Part shown: piece after piece, positions 51,158-62,278 of the stretch | How positions within the stretch are numbered: position 1 is the first letter of the stretch | How the letters are laid out: every line of letters starts with the position of its first letter | Assembly: GCF_004297405.1 (NCBI RefSeq) | Contig: NZ_SCVC01000036.1 | Location: 124,001 to 188,000, forward strand | Reading direction: 5' to 3' | Length of the DNA stretch: 64,000 nucleotides | From: Reyranella sp. | GTDB taxonomy: Bacteria > Pseudomonadota > Alphaproteobacteria > Reyranellales > Reyranellaceae | Notes under the pieces: generated by a model | The model's input: the letters and a program-made list of their open reading frames with translations, nothing else | What the model was told of the DNA's origin: nothing | The model's database searches: none | Made by a program: the position numbers and the translations under genes

Positions 51158-53236
51158 CTAGGCGAACTCGATGATCTTCTGGTCGACGCGCAGGCTGTCG
51201 CCGGCCTTGGCATGGAGGGTCTTCACTGTGCCGTCGCGCACCGCCCGCAGCACGTTCTCCATCTTCATCGCCTCGACGACCGCCAGAGCCTCGCCGGCCT
51301 TGATCTCCTGGCCTTCAGCGACAGCGACGGACGCCAGCAGGCCCGGCATCGGCGAAAGCAGGAACTTCGACGTATCGGGCGCAGCCTTCACGGGCATCAA
51401 CGCATAGAGTTCGGCCTGACGCGGCGTCAGGACCAGCACGTCGGCCTGGCCGCCTTCGTGAACCAGGCGCCAGCCCGAGCCCAGGGTATCGACCTGGACC
51501 ACGATATGCTGGCCATCGACTGTTGCATGCAACAGCGGCTCACCCGGCACCCAGTTGGTCTCAATCGCGATCTCGCGATCGCCAGCTTCCACCGTGAATG
51601 CCGTGCCCTGTCCGGTCACGCGAACGGCCATCGGTTCGCGGTTCAGCATGACGGTACGGCCGTCTTCGACTGGGCCCGTGCGATGGCTCTGAATGCGATC
51701 GACCACGGCAGCGATACCGGCCAGCATCGCCGGATCGCGCGGCGGCAGATGTGCTGCCGTGAACCCGCCCTTGAACTCCTCGGCGATGAAATTCGTCGTG
51801 AGCTTACCCGCGACGAACCGCGGATGGGCCATCAATGCTGCCAGGAACGGCACGTTGTGCGACACGCCGCGGACATAGAATTCATCGAGGGCTCGACGCA
51901 TACGGCCGATCGCGTCGTTGCGCGTCTTTCCGTAGGTGCAGAGCTTGGCGATCATCGGATCGTAGAACATCGAAATCTCGCCGCCCTCGTAGACGCCGGT
52001 ATCGACACGGACGTCCGGGCCGGCCTTGGGCTCGCGATACTTCACGAGACGGCCAGTCGACGGCAGGAAGTTGCGGAACGGGTCCTCGGCATAGAGGCGA
52101 GCCTCGACGGCCCAGCCCTGCAGCTTCACGTCCTTCTGCTCAAACGGCAGCTTCTCGCCGGCCGCCACGCGGATCATCAGTTCCACGAGATCGAGGCCGG
52201 TGATCAACTCGGTCACCGGATGCTCGACCTGCAGGCGGGTGTTCATTTCGAGGAAGTAGAAATTGCGGTTCTTGTCGACGATGAATTCGACGGTGCCGGC
52301 GCTCTTGTATTTGACCGCCTTGGCCAGCGCGACGGCCTGCTCGCCCATCGCCTTGCGCGTCTTGGCGTCGAGGAAGGGGCTCGGCGCCTCTTCGATCACC
52401 TTCTGGTGGCGGCGCTGGATCGAGCACTCGCGCTCCCAGAGATAGACGCAGTTGCCATGGCCGTCGGCGATGAGCTGGATCTCGATGTGGCGCGGCTCTT
52501 CGACGTACTTTTCGATGAACACGCGATCGTCGGCGAACGACGCCTTGGCCTCGTTGGTCGCCGAACCGAATCCTTCATGCGCCTCGGCATCGTTGTAGGC
52601 GATACGCATGCCCTTGCCGCCACCGCCGGCCGAGGCCTTGATCATTACCGGATAGCCGATCTTCTGCGCGATCTTCACCGCCTCGTCGGCATTGGGAATG
52701 GCCGCGAGATGGCCAGGCACCGTGCTGACGCCAGCCTTCTGGGCGAGCTTCTTGGACTCGATCTTGTCGCCCATGGCGTAGATCGCGCGCGCATCGGGGC
52801 CGATGAAGGCGATACCGGCGGCGGCCAGCGCCTTCTGGAACGCTTCCTTCTCGGAGAGGAAGCCATAGCCAGGATGGACCGCCTGGGCGCCGGTCTTCTT
52901 GCAAGCGTCGACGATCTTGTCGATCAGCAGATAGGACTGCGCCGACGGCGGCGGACCGATCAGGACCTTTTCGTCGGCCTCACGCACATGCAGCGCATCG
53001 GCGTCCGCCTCGGAATAGACTGCAACCGTCTTGATGCCGAGCCGCTTGCAGGTGCGGATGACGCGGCAGGCGATCTCGCCGCGATTGGCGATCAGGATCT
53101 TGTCGAACAGCGGCTTGGAATCTGTCGTCTTCGGCGCGGCAACCTTCGCCTTCGTCGCAGGCTTCGTGACCGCCTTCTTCGCAGGCTTCTTCACGGCCTT
53201 GGGCGCGGCTTTGGCGACCTTCTTTTTGGCGGCCAT
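51158..53236 (-). CDS. Acetyl/propionyl-CoA carboxylase alpha subunit (biotin carboxylase + BCCP) with Lys/Ala/Pro-rich N-terminal extension
   Basis: MAAKKKVAKAAPKAVKKPAKKAVTKPATKAKVAAPKTTDSKPL + FDKILIANRGEIACRVIRTCKRLGIKTVAVYSEADADALHV; biotinyl motif VVEAMKMENVL. Confidence 0.93.
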   Translation of the reverse strand: MAAKKKVAKAAPKAVKKPAKKAVTKPATKAKVAAPKTTDSKPLFDKILIANRGEIACRVIRTCKRLGIKTVAVYSEADADALHVREADEKVLIGPPPSAQSYLLIDKIVDACKKTGAQAVHPGYGFLSEKEAFQKALAAAGIAFIGPDARAIYAMGDKIESKKLAQKAGVSTVPGHLAAIPNADEAVKIAQKIGYPVMIKASAGGGGKGMRIAYNDAEAHEGFGSATNEAKASFADDRVFIEKYVEEPRHIEIQLIADGHGNCVYLWERECSIQRRHQKVIEEAPSPFLDAKTRKAMGEQAVALAKAVKYKSAGTVEFIVDKNRNFYFLEMNTRLQVEHPVTELITGLDLVELMIRVAAGEKLPFEQKDVKLQGWAVEARLYAEDPFRNFLPSTGRLVKYREPKAGPDVRVDTGVYEGGEISMFYDPMIAKLCTYGKTRNDAIGRMRRALDEFYVRGVSHNVPFLAALMAHPRFVAGKLTTNFIAEEFKGGFTAAHLPPRDPAMLAGIAAVVDRIQSHRTGPVEDGRTVMLNREPMAVRVTGQGTAFTVEAGDREIAIETNWVPGEPLLHATVDGQHIVVQVDTLGSGWRLVHEGGQADVLVLTPRQAELYALMPVKAAPDTSKFLLSPMPGLLASVAVAEGQEIKAGEALAVVEAMKMENVLRAVRDGTVKTLHAKAGDSLRVDQKIIEFA

Positions 53237-53466
53237 TCTTTAGGATCCTTCTTTCTTGCGTTCGAACAGGCCCATCGCCCAGGCGGTATGGGCCGCGATC
53301 AGGGGCATCCAGGCGATGAGCACCCACAGCCACCACGGATAGCGCGCGGAGAACAGAGCATTGACGGCGATCAGGACGAGCAGCGTGAGCAGCGCCACGA
53401 TGACGTGCAGCCGCACGCCCCGTCCCCGCCTCACCCTCTCTTCCGCCGAAAGGCTCACAGCAACCG

Positions 53467-54999
<1,533 letters not shown>

Positions 55000-55050
55000 T
55001 CGTATCTCCGGCCCCTTGCCAGCAGTTTTCGGCCAATATCGCGACCGCGT

Positions 55051-55923
55051 CTAGCGGAGGAAACGCTTCTCGTTGTCCTTGACCGCGCTCATACCCTGTA
55101 GTTCGAACACGTCGTCGACCGTGGCGATCTGACTTTCCACACCATGGATGCCACCCTCCTTGCGGATCTGGGCGAAGGTCGCCCGCATCGCGCCGACCGA
55201 CGCACGAATTGCATGGTTGCCCCAGATCAGGAGCCCGATCTTCTTGAGCTCCTTCACGCGTGCCACCGTCATCTGCGGATAAGCCGTCGGCACCAATGCG
55301 ATCGGCGCCTTGCCATCCCACGCGCGTACGAACGCCTCGATCTCATCTGGTGTCTTCTGCTTGGAGTGCACCAGGATCATGTCGGCGCCCGCAGCCTCAT
55401 AGGCCCGCGCCCGCTTCAGCGCCTCCTCCTGGCCGAGGCCCGCGATCAACGCCTCGGTGCGTGCAACGATCACCAGATCCGGATCGCGTCGCGCCGCGCG
55501 CGCTGCCTCGATCTTGCCCTGGAACTCCTCGATGCGGACCATGTCTTGGCGACCACCGGCGATCAGGCTGGTGACCTTGGGGAAGCTCTTGTCTTCCATC
55601 ACGATCACGGCAGCGCCGGCGCGCTCATACTGCTCGACGGCGTAGAGCACATTGATGGCGTTGCCGAAGCCCGTATCGATGTCGGCAACCACCGGCAGGC
55701 CGGAGCGATCGGCCATGGCGCGTGTCATGTCGAGATGCTGCGTCATCGACACGACGCTGACATCCGGCACACCGTACATGGCCGACAGTTCGAAGCCGCT
55801 GGCCCAGATCGCATCGAAGCCGGCTTCCGCGGCGAGCATGGCCGACAATGGGCTGTGCGACGCCATGGCCTCGACGAGCCCCTTCCTGGCGAGCACGTCG
55901 CGAAACTTCCTGCCTGCCGTCAT
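55051..55923 (-). CDS. PEP mutase / isocitrate lyase superfamily protein (PEP mutase- or phosphonopyruvate hydrolase-like)
   Basis: ASGFELSAMYGVPDVSVVSMTQHLDMTRAMAD; VVADIDTGFGNAINVLYAVEQYERAGAAVIVMEDKSFPKVTSL; VIARTEALIAG. Confidence 0.88.
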   Translation of the reverse strand: MTAGRKFRDVLARKGLVEAMASHSPLSAMLAAEAGFDAIWASGFELSAMYGVPDVSVVSMTQHLDMTRAMADRSGLPVVADIDTGFGNAINVLYAVEQYERAGAAVIVMEDKSFPKVTSLIAGGRQDMVRIEEFQGKIEAARAARRDPDLVIVARTEALIAGLGQEEALKRARAYEAAGADMILVHSKQKTPDEIEAFVRAWDGKAPIALVPTAYPQMTVARVKELKKIGLLIWGNHAIRASVGAMRATFAQIRKEGGIHGVESQIATVDDVFELQGMSAVKDNEKRFLR

Positions 55924-56648
55924 GCTTCCCCCTTGCCGCGCAGCCGCGTGCCTTCCAGCAGTTCGAGAAACCGGGAGCCTGCTGCGATATCCTTACGCAC
56001 GCCGGCCCGCTGCTCGATCGCGATGGGATCGTCGCCCCAGCGTTCGATTTGATAGAGGTCGTCGAGCTGGGCCGCCGCAAACGCTTCTTCTGCCGTGAGA
56101 CGCCGCTCCGCAACAGCGAGCGCCACGACCAACGACCCTGCGATGTGCGTGAGATTGTAGAGCGAGGACAGCGCCATATCGCCATGCGCCGCCACGGCCG
56201 CCCGCAGAGCGCCGAGTGCCTCGACAGGCTGTGTCACGAACGACATGCCTTCGACCACGGCGAGCCGTGCGCCGTAGCGTTCGGCCGCCCAGTCGAGAAG
56301 CGGCTGCCACGTATTCCTCTGGCGCTCGACCAGGCTCGACGGTGCGGAGGCGCGATAGCACAGCAGGTCGGAGCCGGCATACTTGGCGGTGTCGTCGATC
56401 ACCTGCTCGCGCTGCCCCGGCACGCGATCCAGGCCGGTCGCGGCGAGACGGGTTAGCGGCAGGAGGCCGGTCTTGATTTCTTCTTTTTCAGGTACGCCCG
56501 CCCATTCGCCGGCAATGGCCTCGGCCAGTACGCGCGTCGGCACGACCAGCACGGCCTTGGCCGGCGTACGCATGGGCCTGCCATCGAGCAGCACGCGAAA
56601 GCCACCATCGCAAGCGTCGACCGCCGTTTCCTTGTAGAAGCGCTTCAT
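55920..56648 (-). CDS. ATP12-family F1-ATPase assembly chaperone
   Basis: MKRFYKETAVDACDGGFRVLLDGRPMRTPAKAVLVVPTRVLAEAIAGEW; SDLLCYRASAPSSLVERQRNTWQPLLDWA. Confidence 0.92.
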   Translation of the reverse strand: MKRFYKETAVDACDGGFRVLLDGRPMRTPAKAVLVVPTRVLAEAIAGEWAGVPEKEEIKTGLLPLTRLAATGLDRVPGQREQVIDDTAKYAGSDLLCYRASAPSSLVERQRNTWQPLLDWAAERYGARLAVVEGMSFVTQPVEALGALRAAVAAHGDMALSSLYNLTHIAGSLVVALAVAERRLTAEEAFAAAQLDDLYQIERWGDDPIAIEQRAGVRKDIAAGSRFLELLEGTRLRGKGEA

Positions 56649-56777
56649 CCAGCTCGGCTTGGTTCAGAGTCAGGGGCCACGATGCGAAATCCCGTTTCCC
56701 CGGCTCCGCATGTGGCGACGGGATTACACGTCTGCCCCTGCCGACGACAAGGCCCTCGGACGGGAACAGAGCCGACT

Positions 56778-58802
56778 TCAGCGGTTCTGATTGCGCTGCG
56801 GACCGGGCGTCTGGGAGTGCGTGGGGCGACCTGACCGTTGCCGCACGTCAGATGAAGGAACTGGAAGCTGCGCCCGTAGACCCGGACGCAGCGCCTCCAG
56901 CCTCGGCGCCAACACCGCGCAAGCGTTTGCACCGGCCTGGCGCGCGCCCTGGGCAAGTTGCGCGACCAGGCTCGGTATTGGACCACCGCCGACCAACAGT
57001 TTGGAGAGGCCGGGATCGAGCGCGCTCGCCGTGGGGCGCCCGGCACCACCCTTGATGCGCATCGGCGAGGCGAGCGCGGCGCCCTGGGCATCGCGCGCTT
57101 CCGGAGCGACGATGAATTCCCATCCTTCGGTGCGCATATGGACAAAGCCGCCGCCGATCAGCACCGCCCGCGGCGTATCGACGACGATCCGCCGGAGATT
57201 GGCGACGCCGCCGCTCACATCGAAGCGGCCAGCAATGCAGTTGAACGGAACGCCGGAATCGGTCCCACCCAGCAGCCGCTGCGTCTCGGCTGGCCAGTTC
57301 ACGAGCTGATCACGTGGCCACATGCCCTTGGCGATCGCAATGTCGACGGAACCGTTGGCCGAGTTCAATGCATCGCGCGTCGTGCGACCACCACCGCGCA
57401 AGCGCAGGTCGATATCGGCCACGGCATCGCGCAAACCGAGATCGAGCCCCAGCAGAGAAGAGAGTTCTCCAAGCGACACGCGGTTGGCCGATGCTGTCAG
57501 GGTCGTCTGCCCGATGCGCCCCGTGGGATCGTAGACGAGGTCGATGCCGGCCGAGCCGCCGCCGACGGTGCCGGCTGCCCTGAACGTGAAACGCGTCTCG
57601 CCCGATGTGAGGGTCACCGAGGCGTTCTGCATTTTTGCACCAAGGCCCACCACCTCGCCCAGCCTGACCGTGACCGAGAGCGCCGAACGGCCGAGCCAGC
57701 TTGCCGAGAAGGGCACGGCCGGAATGAGCCTCTGCTGTACGGGCGACGTCGCCGCCGGCGGTGCGGCAACAACGGGCGCCGCGCGCAACTCCGAGACATC
57801 CAGGCGGGTTATGTCGGCATTCACGGCAATGGTCGCCGTGCCTTTGCGGTCGTGGCGGAAGAGCGCCTCGCCCACCATCTCACTCGACCCGACCTTGAGG
57901 GTCTGCACCTCGACCTTGAAGCCGTTGCGCTGCGTCGAGGCCTTGGCGTTCAGTGAATAAGGCCCGCCGGCCGGCACAGGCAGCCGAACGTAGGGACCGA
58001 AGACCGAGACATCGGGACCGTCGGCGTTGATCTGAAGGCTGGTTCCCTTCACGCCCACGCCGCCCTTGATGGCAATCTTGCCGCCACCGAAACCGCCCTG
58101 CAGCTCGATATTGCCGGGCAGGCCACGGATCCAGCCATCGAACGAACCGGCAGTGCCTGTGAGTTCAAGAGGCACGGCCTGCGGGACCGAGAAACGGCCT
58201 TCGACCTGCAGTGTCTGGTTGGGAGCCGGTGACTTGAACGTAGCGTTCGCCACTTCGATAACGGCCGGCGGTCGCCCTGCGCCTTCGGAAACGGTGAGGA
58301 CTGAGTCCTTCACCTCGATGGTATTGATCCAGGGAAATGCGGCTGTGGTGCGCAGCCGGAGCGAGCGGTTTTCGCCCGGATGCGGCCCCGACCCATCAGG
58401 TGGCGGCAGCATTTCGAGGTTGGCATCGCCGACCTCGTTGCGCTCTACCAGGATATCGGCGCCTTCCAGCACGATGCGGCCGATCTTGACCTCGCCCAGG
58501 AGCAGCGAGAACGGGTCGAGGAAGAGCGTCATCTTCCTCACATGCGCCATGTCAGGGCGCGATCCCCAAGGGGCGTTGGAGAGCGTCACGCCTTCGGCCA
58601 CCATCGCGGGCTCGCTGCCCAGCTTGATGCTCAACGGCACGCGGGCGGCGAGCTCGCGACCGGTCACTTTTCGAATCTGATCGGTCAGCCGGCTCTGATA
58701 GCTCGACAGGTCGCGCGTAGCCACCCAGACAACGCCACCGATCGCAGCGATCGGCACCGCCGCTGCCGCAATCCAGGCCAGCCGCCTCCAGGGAATCCGC
58801 AT
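56778..58802 (-). CDS. AsmA family protein
   Basis: Single N-terminal TM (MRIPWRRLAWIAAAAVPIAAIGGVVWVATRDL) and AsmA-like C-terminal region (DVDLRLRGGGRTTRDALNSANGSVDIAIAKG-type). Confidence 0.85.
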   Translation of the reverse strand: MRIPWRRLAWIAAAAVPIAAIGGVVWVATRDLSSYQSRLTDQIRKVTGRELAARVPLSIKLGSEPAMVAEGVTLSNAPWGSRPDMAHVRKMTLFLDPFSLLLGEVKIGRIVLEGADILVERNEVGDANLEMLPPPDGSGPHPGENRSLRLRTTAAFPWINTIEVKDSVLTVSEGAGRPPAVIEVANATFKSPAPNQTLQVEGRFSVPQAVPLELTGTAGSFDGWIRGLPGNIELQGGFGGGKIAIKGGVGVKGTSLQINADGPDVSVFGPYVRLPVPAGGPYSLNAKASTQRNGFKVEVQTLKVGSSEMVGEALFRHDRKGTATIAVNADITRLDVSELRAAPVVAAPPAATSPVQQRLIPAVPFSASWLGRSALSVTVRLGEVVGLGAKMQNASVTLTSGETRFTFRAAGTVGGGSAGIDLVYDPTGRIGQTTLTASANRVSLGELSSLLGLDLGLRDAVADIDLRLRGGGRTTRDALNSANGSVDIAIAKGMWPRDQLVNWPAETQRLLGGTDSGVPFNCIAGRFDVSGGVANLRRIVVDTPRAVLIGGGFVHMRTEGWEFIVAPEARDAQGAALASPMRIKGGAGRPTASALDPGLSKLLVGGGPIPSLVAQLAQGARQAGANACAVLAPRLEALRPGLRAQLPVPSSDVRQRSGRPTHSQTPGPQRNQNR

Positions 58803-58818
58803 GCCGACCGATTCTCGC

Positions 58819-59823
58819 TCAAACACCGTCCGTAGAGAAGCCAAATGCCTCAACGGTGCGGCGGAAGTGAGGTGGCAGTTCCGCCTCGGCCTTCAATTCA
58901 CCCTTGCCCGAGGGATGCGGCAGCGTCAGCCGGCGGGCATGAAGGTGAAGGCGACGCGCGTCGGCGACGGCAGCCAGCAACGCTTCCTCACCGCCGTATT
59001 TACGATCGCCCAGGATGGGGCAGCCGATCTCGGCGCAGTGGACACGGAGCTGATGAGTGCGTCCGGTGCGCGGCCATAGAGCAAGCATCGCCGCGCGCTT
59101 GCCGATCCTGTCCATCTCGCGGAAATGTGTCAGCGCCTTCTGGCCATTCTCCTCATCGACCTGCATCAACTCGCGGTCGCGGGCGCCCGGACGTTTGGCG
59201 AGTGGCAGGTCGATCGTGCCCTCCTTGCGTGGCGGCACGCCGACGACGACCGCCCAGTAGAGCTTTTCGGTCTCTCGGTCGCGGAACGACTCGGCCAGCC
59301 GCTTGGCGGCCTGCCCGGTGCGGGCGATCAGCAGCAGACCGCTGGTATCCTTGTCGAGCCGATGGACGAGGCGCGGCCGGTCTTCGTAGCCGAAGCGCAG
59401 CGCATCGAGCATGCCATCGACATGCTTCTCGGTGCCGCTACCGCCCTGGACTGCCAAACCCGGTGGCTTGTTGAGAACGATCACATGGTCGTCGCGATGG
59501 ATCACCATGCGCTGGATTTCCGCAGCATCGCGATCAGAAACCGCCGGAGCCACCCGCGCCGCTTGCGGCTTGGGGAGCGGAGAGGCCGAAACGCCGGGTG
59601 GTAGGCGGATCGACTGGCCGGGCTCGACGCGATCCTTGCCCTCGGCGCGCTTGCCGTCGATCCGGACCTGGCCGGTGCGAAGGAGCTTCTGCAGCGCACC
59701 GTGGCTCAGCTCGGGAAAATGCCTCTGGAACCAACGATCCAGCCGCAACCCCGCCTCATCGTCGGATACGGCGCGAAGCTGGACTTGGGCACGGGTGCCG
59801 CTGGCGGCGGGGCGATCGCTCAT
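58819..59823 (-). CDS. RluA family pseudouridine synthase
   Basis: S4 domain; VIVLNKPPGLAVQGGSGTEKHVDGMLDALRFGYEDRPRLVHRLDKDTSGLLLIARTGQAAKRLAE. Confidence 0.96.
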   Translation of the reverse strand: MSDRPAASGTRAQVQLRAVSDDEAGLRLDRWFQRHFPELSHGALQKLLRTGQVRIDGKRAEGKDRVEPGQSIRLPPGVSASPLPKPQAARVAPAVSDRDAAEIQRMVIHRDDHVIVLNKPPGLAVQGGSGTEKHVDGMLDALRFGYEDRPRLVHRLDKDTSGLLLIARTGQAAKRLAESFRDRETEKLYWAVVVGVPPRKEGTIDLPLAKRPGARDRELMQVDEENGQKALTHFREMDRIGKRAAMLALWPRTGRTHQLRVHCAEIGCPILGDRKYGGEEALLAAVADARRLHLHARRLTLPHPSGKGELKAEAELPPHFRRTVEAFGFSTDGV

Positions 59824-59858
59824 GGCGCGCAACCTAAGGGACAAGCTAAACAGGGTCC

Positions 59859-60749
59859 ATGGAATCGGTGTCGTTCGATACGCTGACGTTCGACCATCCG
59901 GCGGCCTGCCGGCCCGCGACATTGAGCGCAAGCCTCCACCTGCCCGACCGGCCGGGTGGTCCCTCCGCCTGCATGGTGATCCTGACCAGCAGCGCCGGCG
60001 TCCAGCGCCACCGCGAGCACTACTACGCCGATCTCCTGAACCAGGCGGGTGTCGCCGCCCTGATCGTCGACAGTTTCACCGGGCGCGGCGTGCGGCGTAC
60101 CGTCGCCGACCAGACCCTGGTCTCCGCTGCCCAGATGGAAGGCGATGCTTTTGCAGCCCTCGCCCTGTTGCGCCACGATCCACGCATCGATCCGGCGCGA
60201 ATCGGAATCATGGGCGTTTCCAAGGGCGGCGTCGCGACCCTGAACGCCGCCATCGCCGTACGCCAGCGCTGGCGTAACGGCTTCCCCCATCTCTTCGACC
60301 TGCACGTCGCGATCTGCCCCGGTGCGACCGCCCAGCATCGCGACGCGACCACGCATGGCCGGCCAATGTTCCTGATGCTGGCGGCGCGCGACGACTACAC
60401 ACCGGCGGAACTCGCCATCGAGTACGCCAACCGCATGCGGACGGCCGGCAACGAGCGGATCAAGGTGAAGGTCTATGGCGCCGCTCATCACGGCTGGGAA
60501 TCGATCGGCCCGGTCTTCGACATCAAGGACGCCGAGAACTGGTCGTGCTGCCGCAACTTCATCGAGGATGACGGCCGCCACTTCGTGCCCTCCCTCGGCC
60601 TGACGCTCAGCGAACCCGAATTCCAGGCTTGGGCGCGACTGCATTGCGTCACGCGCGGCGCGCGCGCCGGTGGTGGGACTGTGGCCCTAAAGCAACGCGC
60701 AAGTGCTGATTTTATTGACTTTCTGAGGGCCCACGACTTCGTAGGTTGA
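59859..60749 (+). CDS. Dienelactone hydrolase family (alpha/beta hydrolase) protein
   Basis: VILTSSAGVQRHREHYYADLLNQAGVAALIVDSFTGRGV; IGIMGVSKGGVATLNAAI; YGAAHHGWE. Confidence 0.88.
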   Translation: MESVSFDTLTFDHPAACRPATLSASLHLPDRPGGPSACMVILTSSAGVQRHREHYYADLLNQAGVAALIVDSFTGRGVRRTVADQTLVSAAQMEGDAFAALALLRHDPRIDPARIGIMGVSKGGVATLNAAIAVRQRWRNGFPHLFDLHVAICPGATAQHRDATTHGRPMFLMLAARDDYTPAELAIEYANRMRTAGNERIKVKVYGAAHHGWESIGPVFDIKDAENWSCCRNFIEDDGRHFVPSLGLTLSEPEFQAWARLHCVTRGARAGGGTVALKQRASADFIDFLRAHDFVG

Positions 60750-62278
60750 TGGACGAATCGACTGTTTGCAGCTATACCACCGGTGTGATTCGCTCCTACT
60801 TTCTCGCCGTTTCTCTGGCGCTCTTGTCCTCCCTGCTAGGGACCTCTTCCACCTACGCCAGCGGCCTGTTGTGGACCGGATCAGGAGCCGCTTCGGCCCG
60901 CTCCGAGGCCTTGCTCAAGGTCCTGCGCTCCGCCTCCGACCACGGACTCGATCCTGCCTGGTACAGTATCGTCGAAGTTGAAAAGGCGTTGGCGCCGGGC
61001 GCCGATCCGACAGCGGCGGAAACTTTGCTGACGGCCGTCTTCGTTGCCTATGCGAGCGACGTTTCGACCGGCCGTGTCCGCGCCAACCGCGTCGACAAGG
61101 ACATCGACATCGTTCAACGCAAGGTCGAGAAGACCGACCTCTTGAAAGCCGCGGCCGAGGCGACCGACTTTGCCGCCTATCTCGACTCGTTGCCGCCCAA
61201 GGGTGACTACCCCGCCTTGCAGAAGGCTCTCGCGGCATGGCGCGACAAGCGCGGAAAGGTCAGCTTCACCTCGATCCCCGACGGCACCGCGCTGAAGCCC
61301 GGCATGATCGATCCACGCGTCAGCCTGCTGCGCAAGCGGCTCGTCGAACTCGATTTCGCCGTCCCCGAACCCGCCGCCGGCGCGGTGGTCGACCTCTATG
61401 ACGACGCGCTCGTCGGCCTGATCAAGTCGTATCAGGAAATGAAGGGCCTCTCGGTCGATGGCGTCATTGGCGCCAAAACCATCCGTTCACTGAACACGAC
61501 GGTCGACGAGCGTATCGAGCAGATCATCGTCAACCTCGAGCGTCGGCGCTGGCTGCCCGAGGATCTCGGCAGCCGCTACGTGTTCGTGAACACCGGCGAC
61601 TACTCGATGATCTTCGTCGACGGAGGCAAGCTCGCCTTCCAGAGCCTGGTCATCGTCGGCACGCCGAAGGACCCGACGCCCGAGATCCAGTCGATCATGC
61701 GCGGCTTCCAGACCAATCCCTTCTGGACGGTGCCGACGTCGATCTCCGGTGAAGAATACCTGCCGATGCTGCGCCGCGATCCCAACGCGCTGGCCGCCAG
61801 CGGCTTCAAGATCTTCGCGAACTGGAGCGACGATACCGAGCTCGATCCGTATAGTGTGGACTGGCACTCGATCCACCCCAAGGCCTTCCCCTATCGCATC
61901 CGCCAGGATCCCGGCGCGGGAAATGCGCTGGGCTACATCTTCTTCCCTTTCGCCAACAAGTACGGCATCTACATGCACGACACGGCGAGCCGCTGGTTGT
62001 TCACCGAAGGCAGCCGCAACTTCAGCCATGGCTGCATCCGCCTGCAGAACCCGCTCGACTTCGTCGAGAAGGTCTTCAACGGCAAAAACGGCTTCAGCAA
62101 GGACCGCGTGCGAGCGGTGATCGAAGCCGGGCAGCAGGCGCACTACACCTTCCCTGAATCAGTCACGCTCTACGTGACCTACCGCACTGTGGCAGTTAGC
62201 GCCGACGGCGTGCCGGTCTTCCGCGACGACGTCTATGGTCGCGACCGCCGCGTCGCCAAGGCGATGCAGAAGCCCTAG
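60746..62278 (+). CDS. L,D-transpeptidase family protein (YcbB/LdtD-like) with peptidoglycan-binding domain
   Basis: VGLIKSYQEMKGLSVDGVIGAKTIRSLN; IYMHDTASRWLFTEGSRNFSHGCIRLQNPLDF (HxxxSHGCxR active-site motif). Confidence 0.93.
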   Translation: MMDESTVCSYTTGVIRSYFLAVSLALLSSLLGTSSTYASGLLWTGSGAASARSEALLKVLRSASDHGLDPAWYSIVEVEKALAPGADPTAAETLLTAVFVAYASDVSTGRVRANRVDKDIDIVQRKVEKTDLLKAAAEATDFAAYLDSLPPKGDYPALQKALAAWRDKRGKVSFTSIPDGTALKPGMIDPRVSLLRKRLVELDFAVPEPAAGAVVDLYDDALVGLIKSYQEMKGLSVDGVIGAKTIRSLNTTVDERIEQIIVNLERRRWLPEDLGSRYVFVNTGDYSMIFVDGGKLAFQSLVIVGTPKDPTPEIQSIMRGFQTNPFWTVPTSISGEEYLPMLRRDPNALAASGFKIFANWSDDTELDPYSVDWHSIHPKAFPYRIRQDPGAGNALGYIFFPFANKYGIYMHDTASRWLFTEGSRNFSHGCIRLQNPLDFVEKVFNGKNGFSKDRVRAVIEAGQQAHYTFPESVTLYVTYRTVAVSADGVPVFRDDVYGRDRRVAKAMQKP

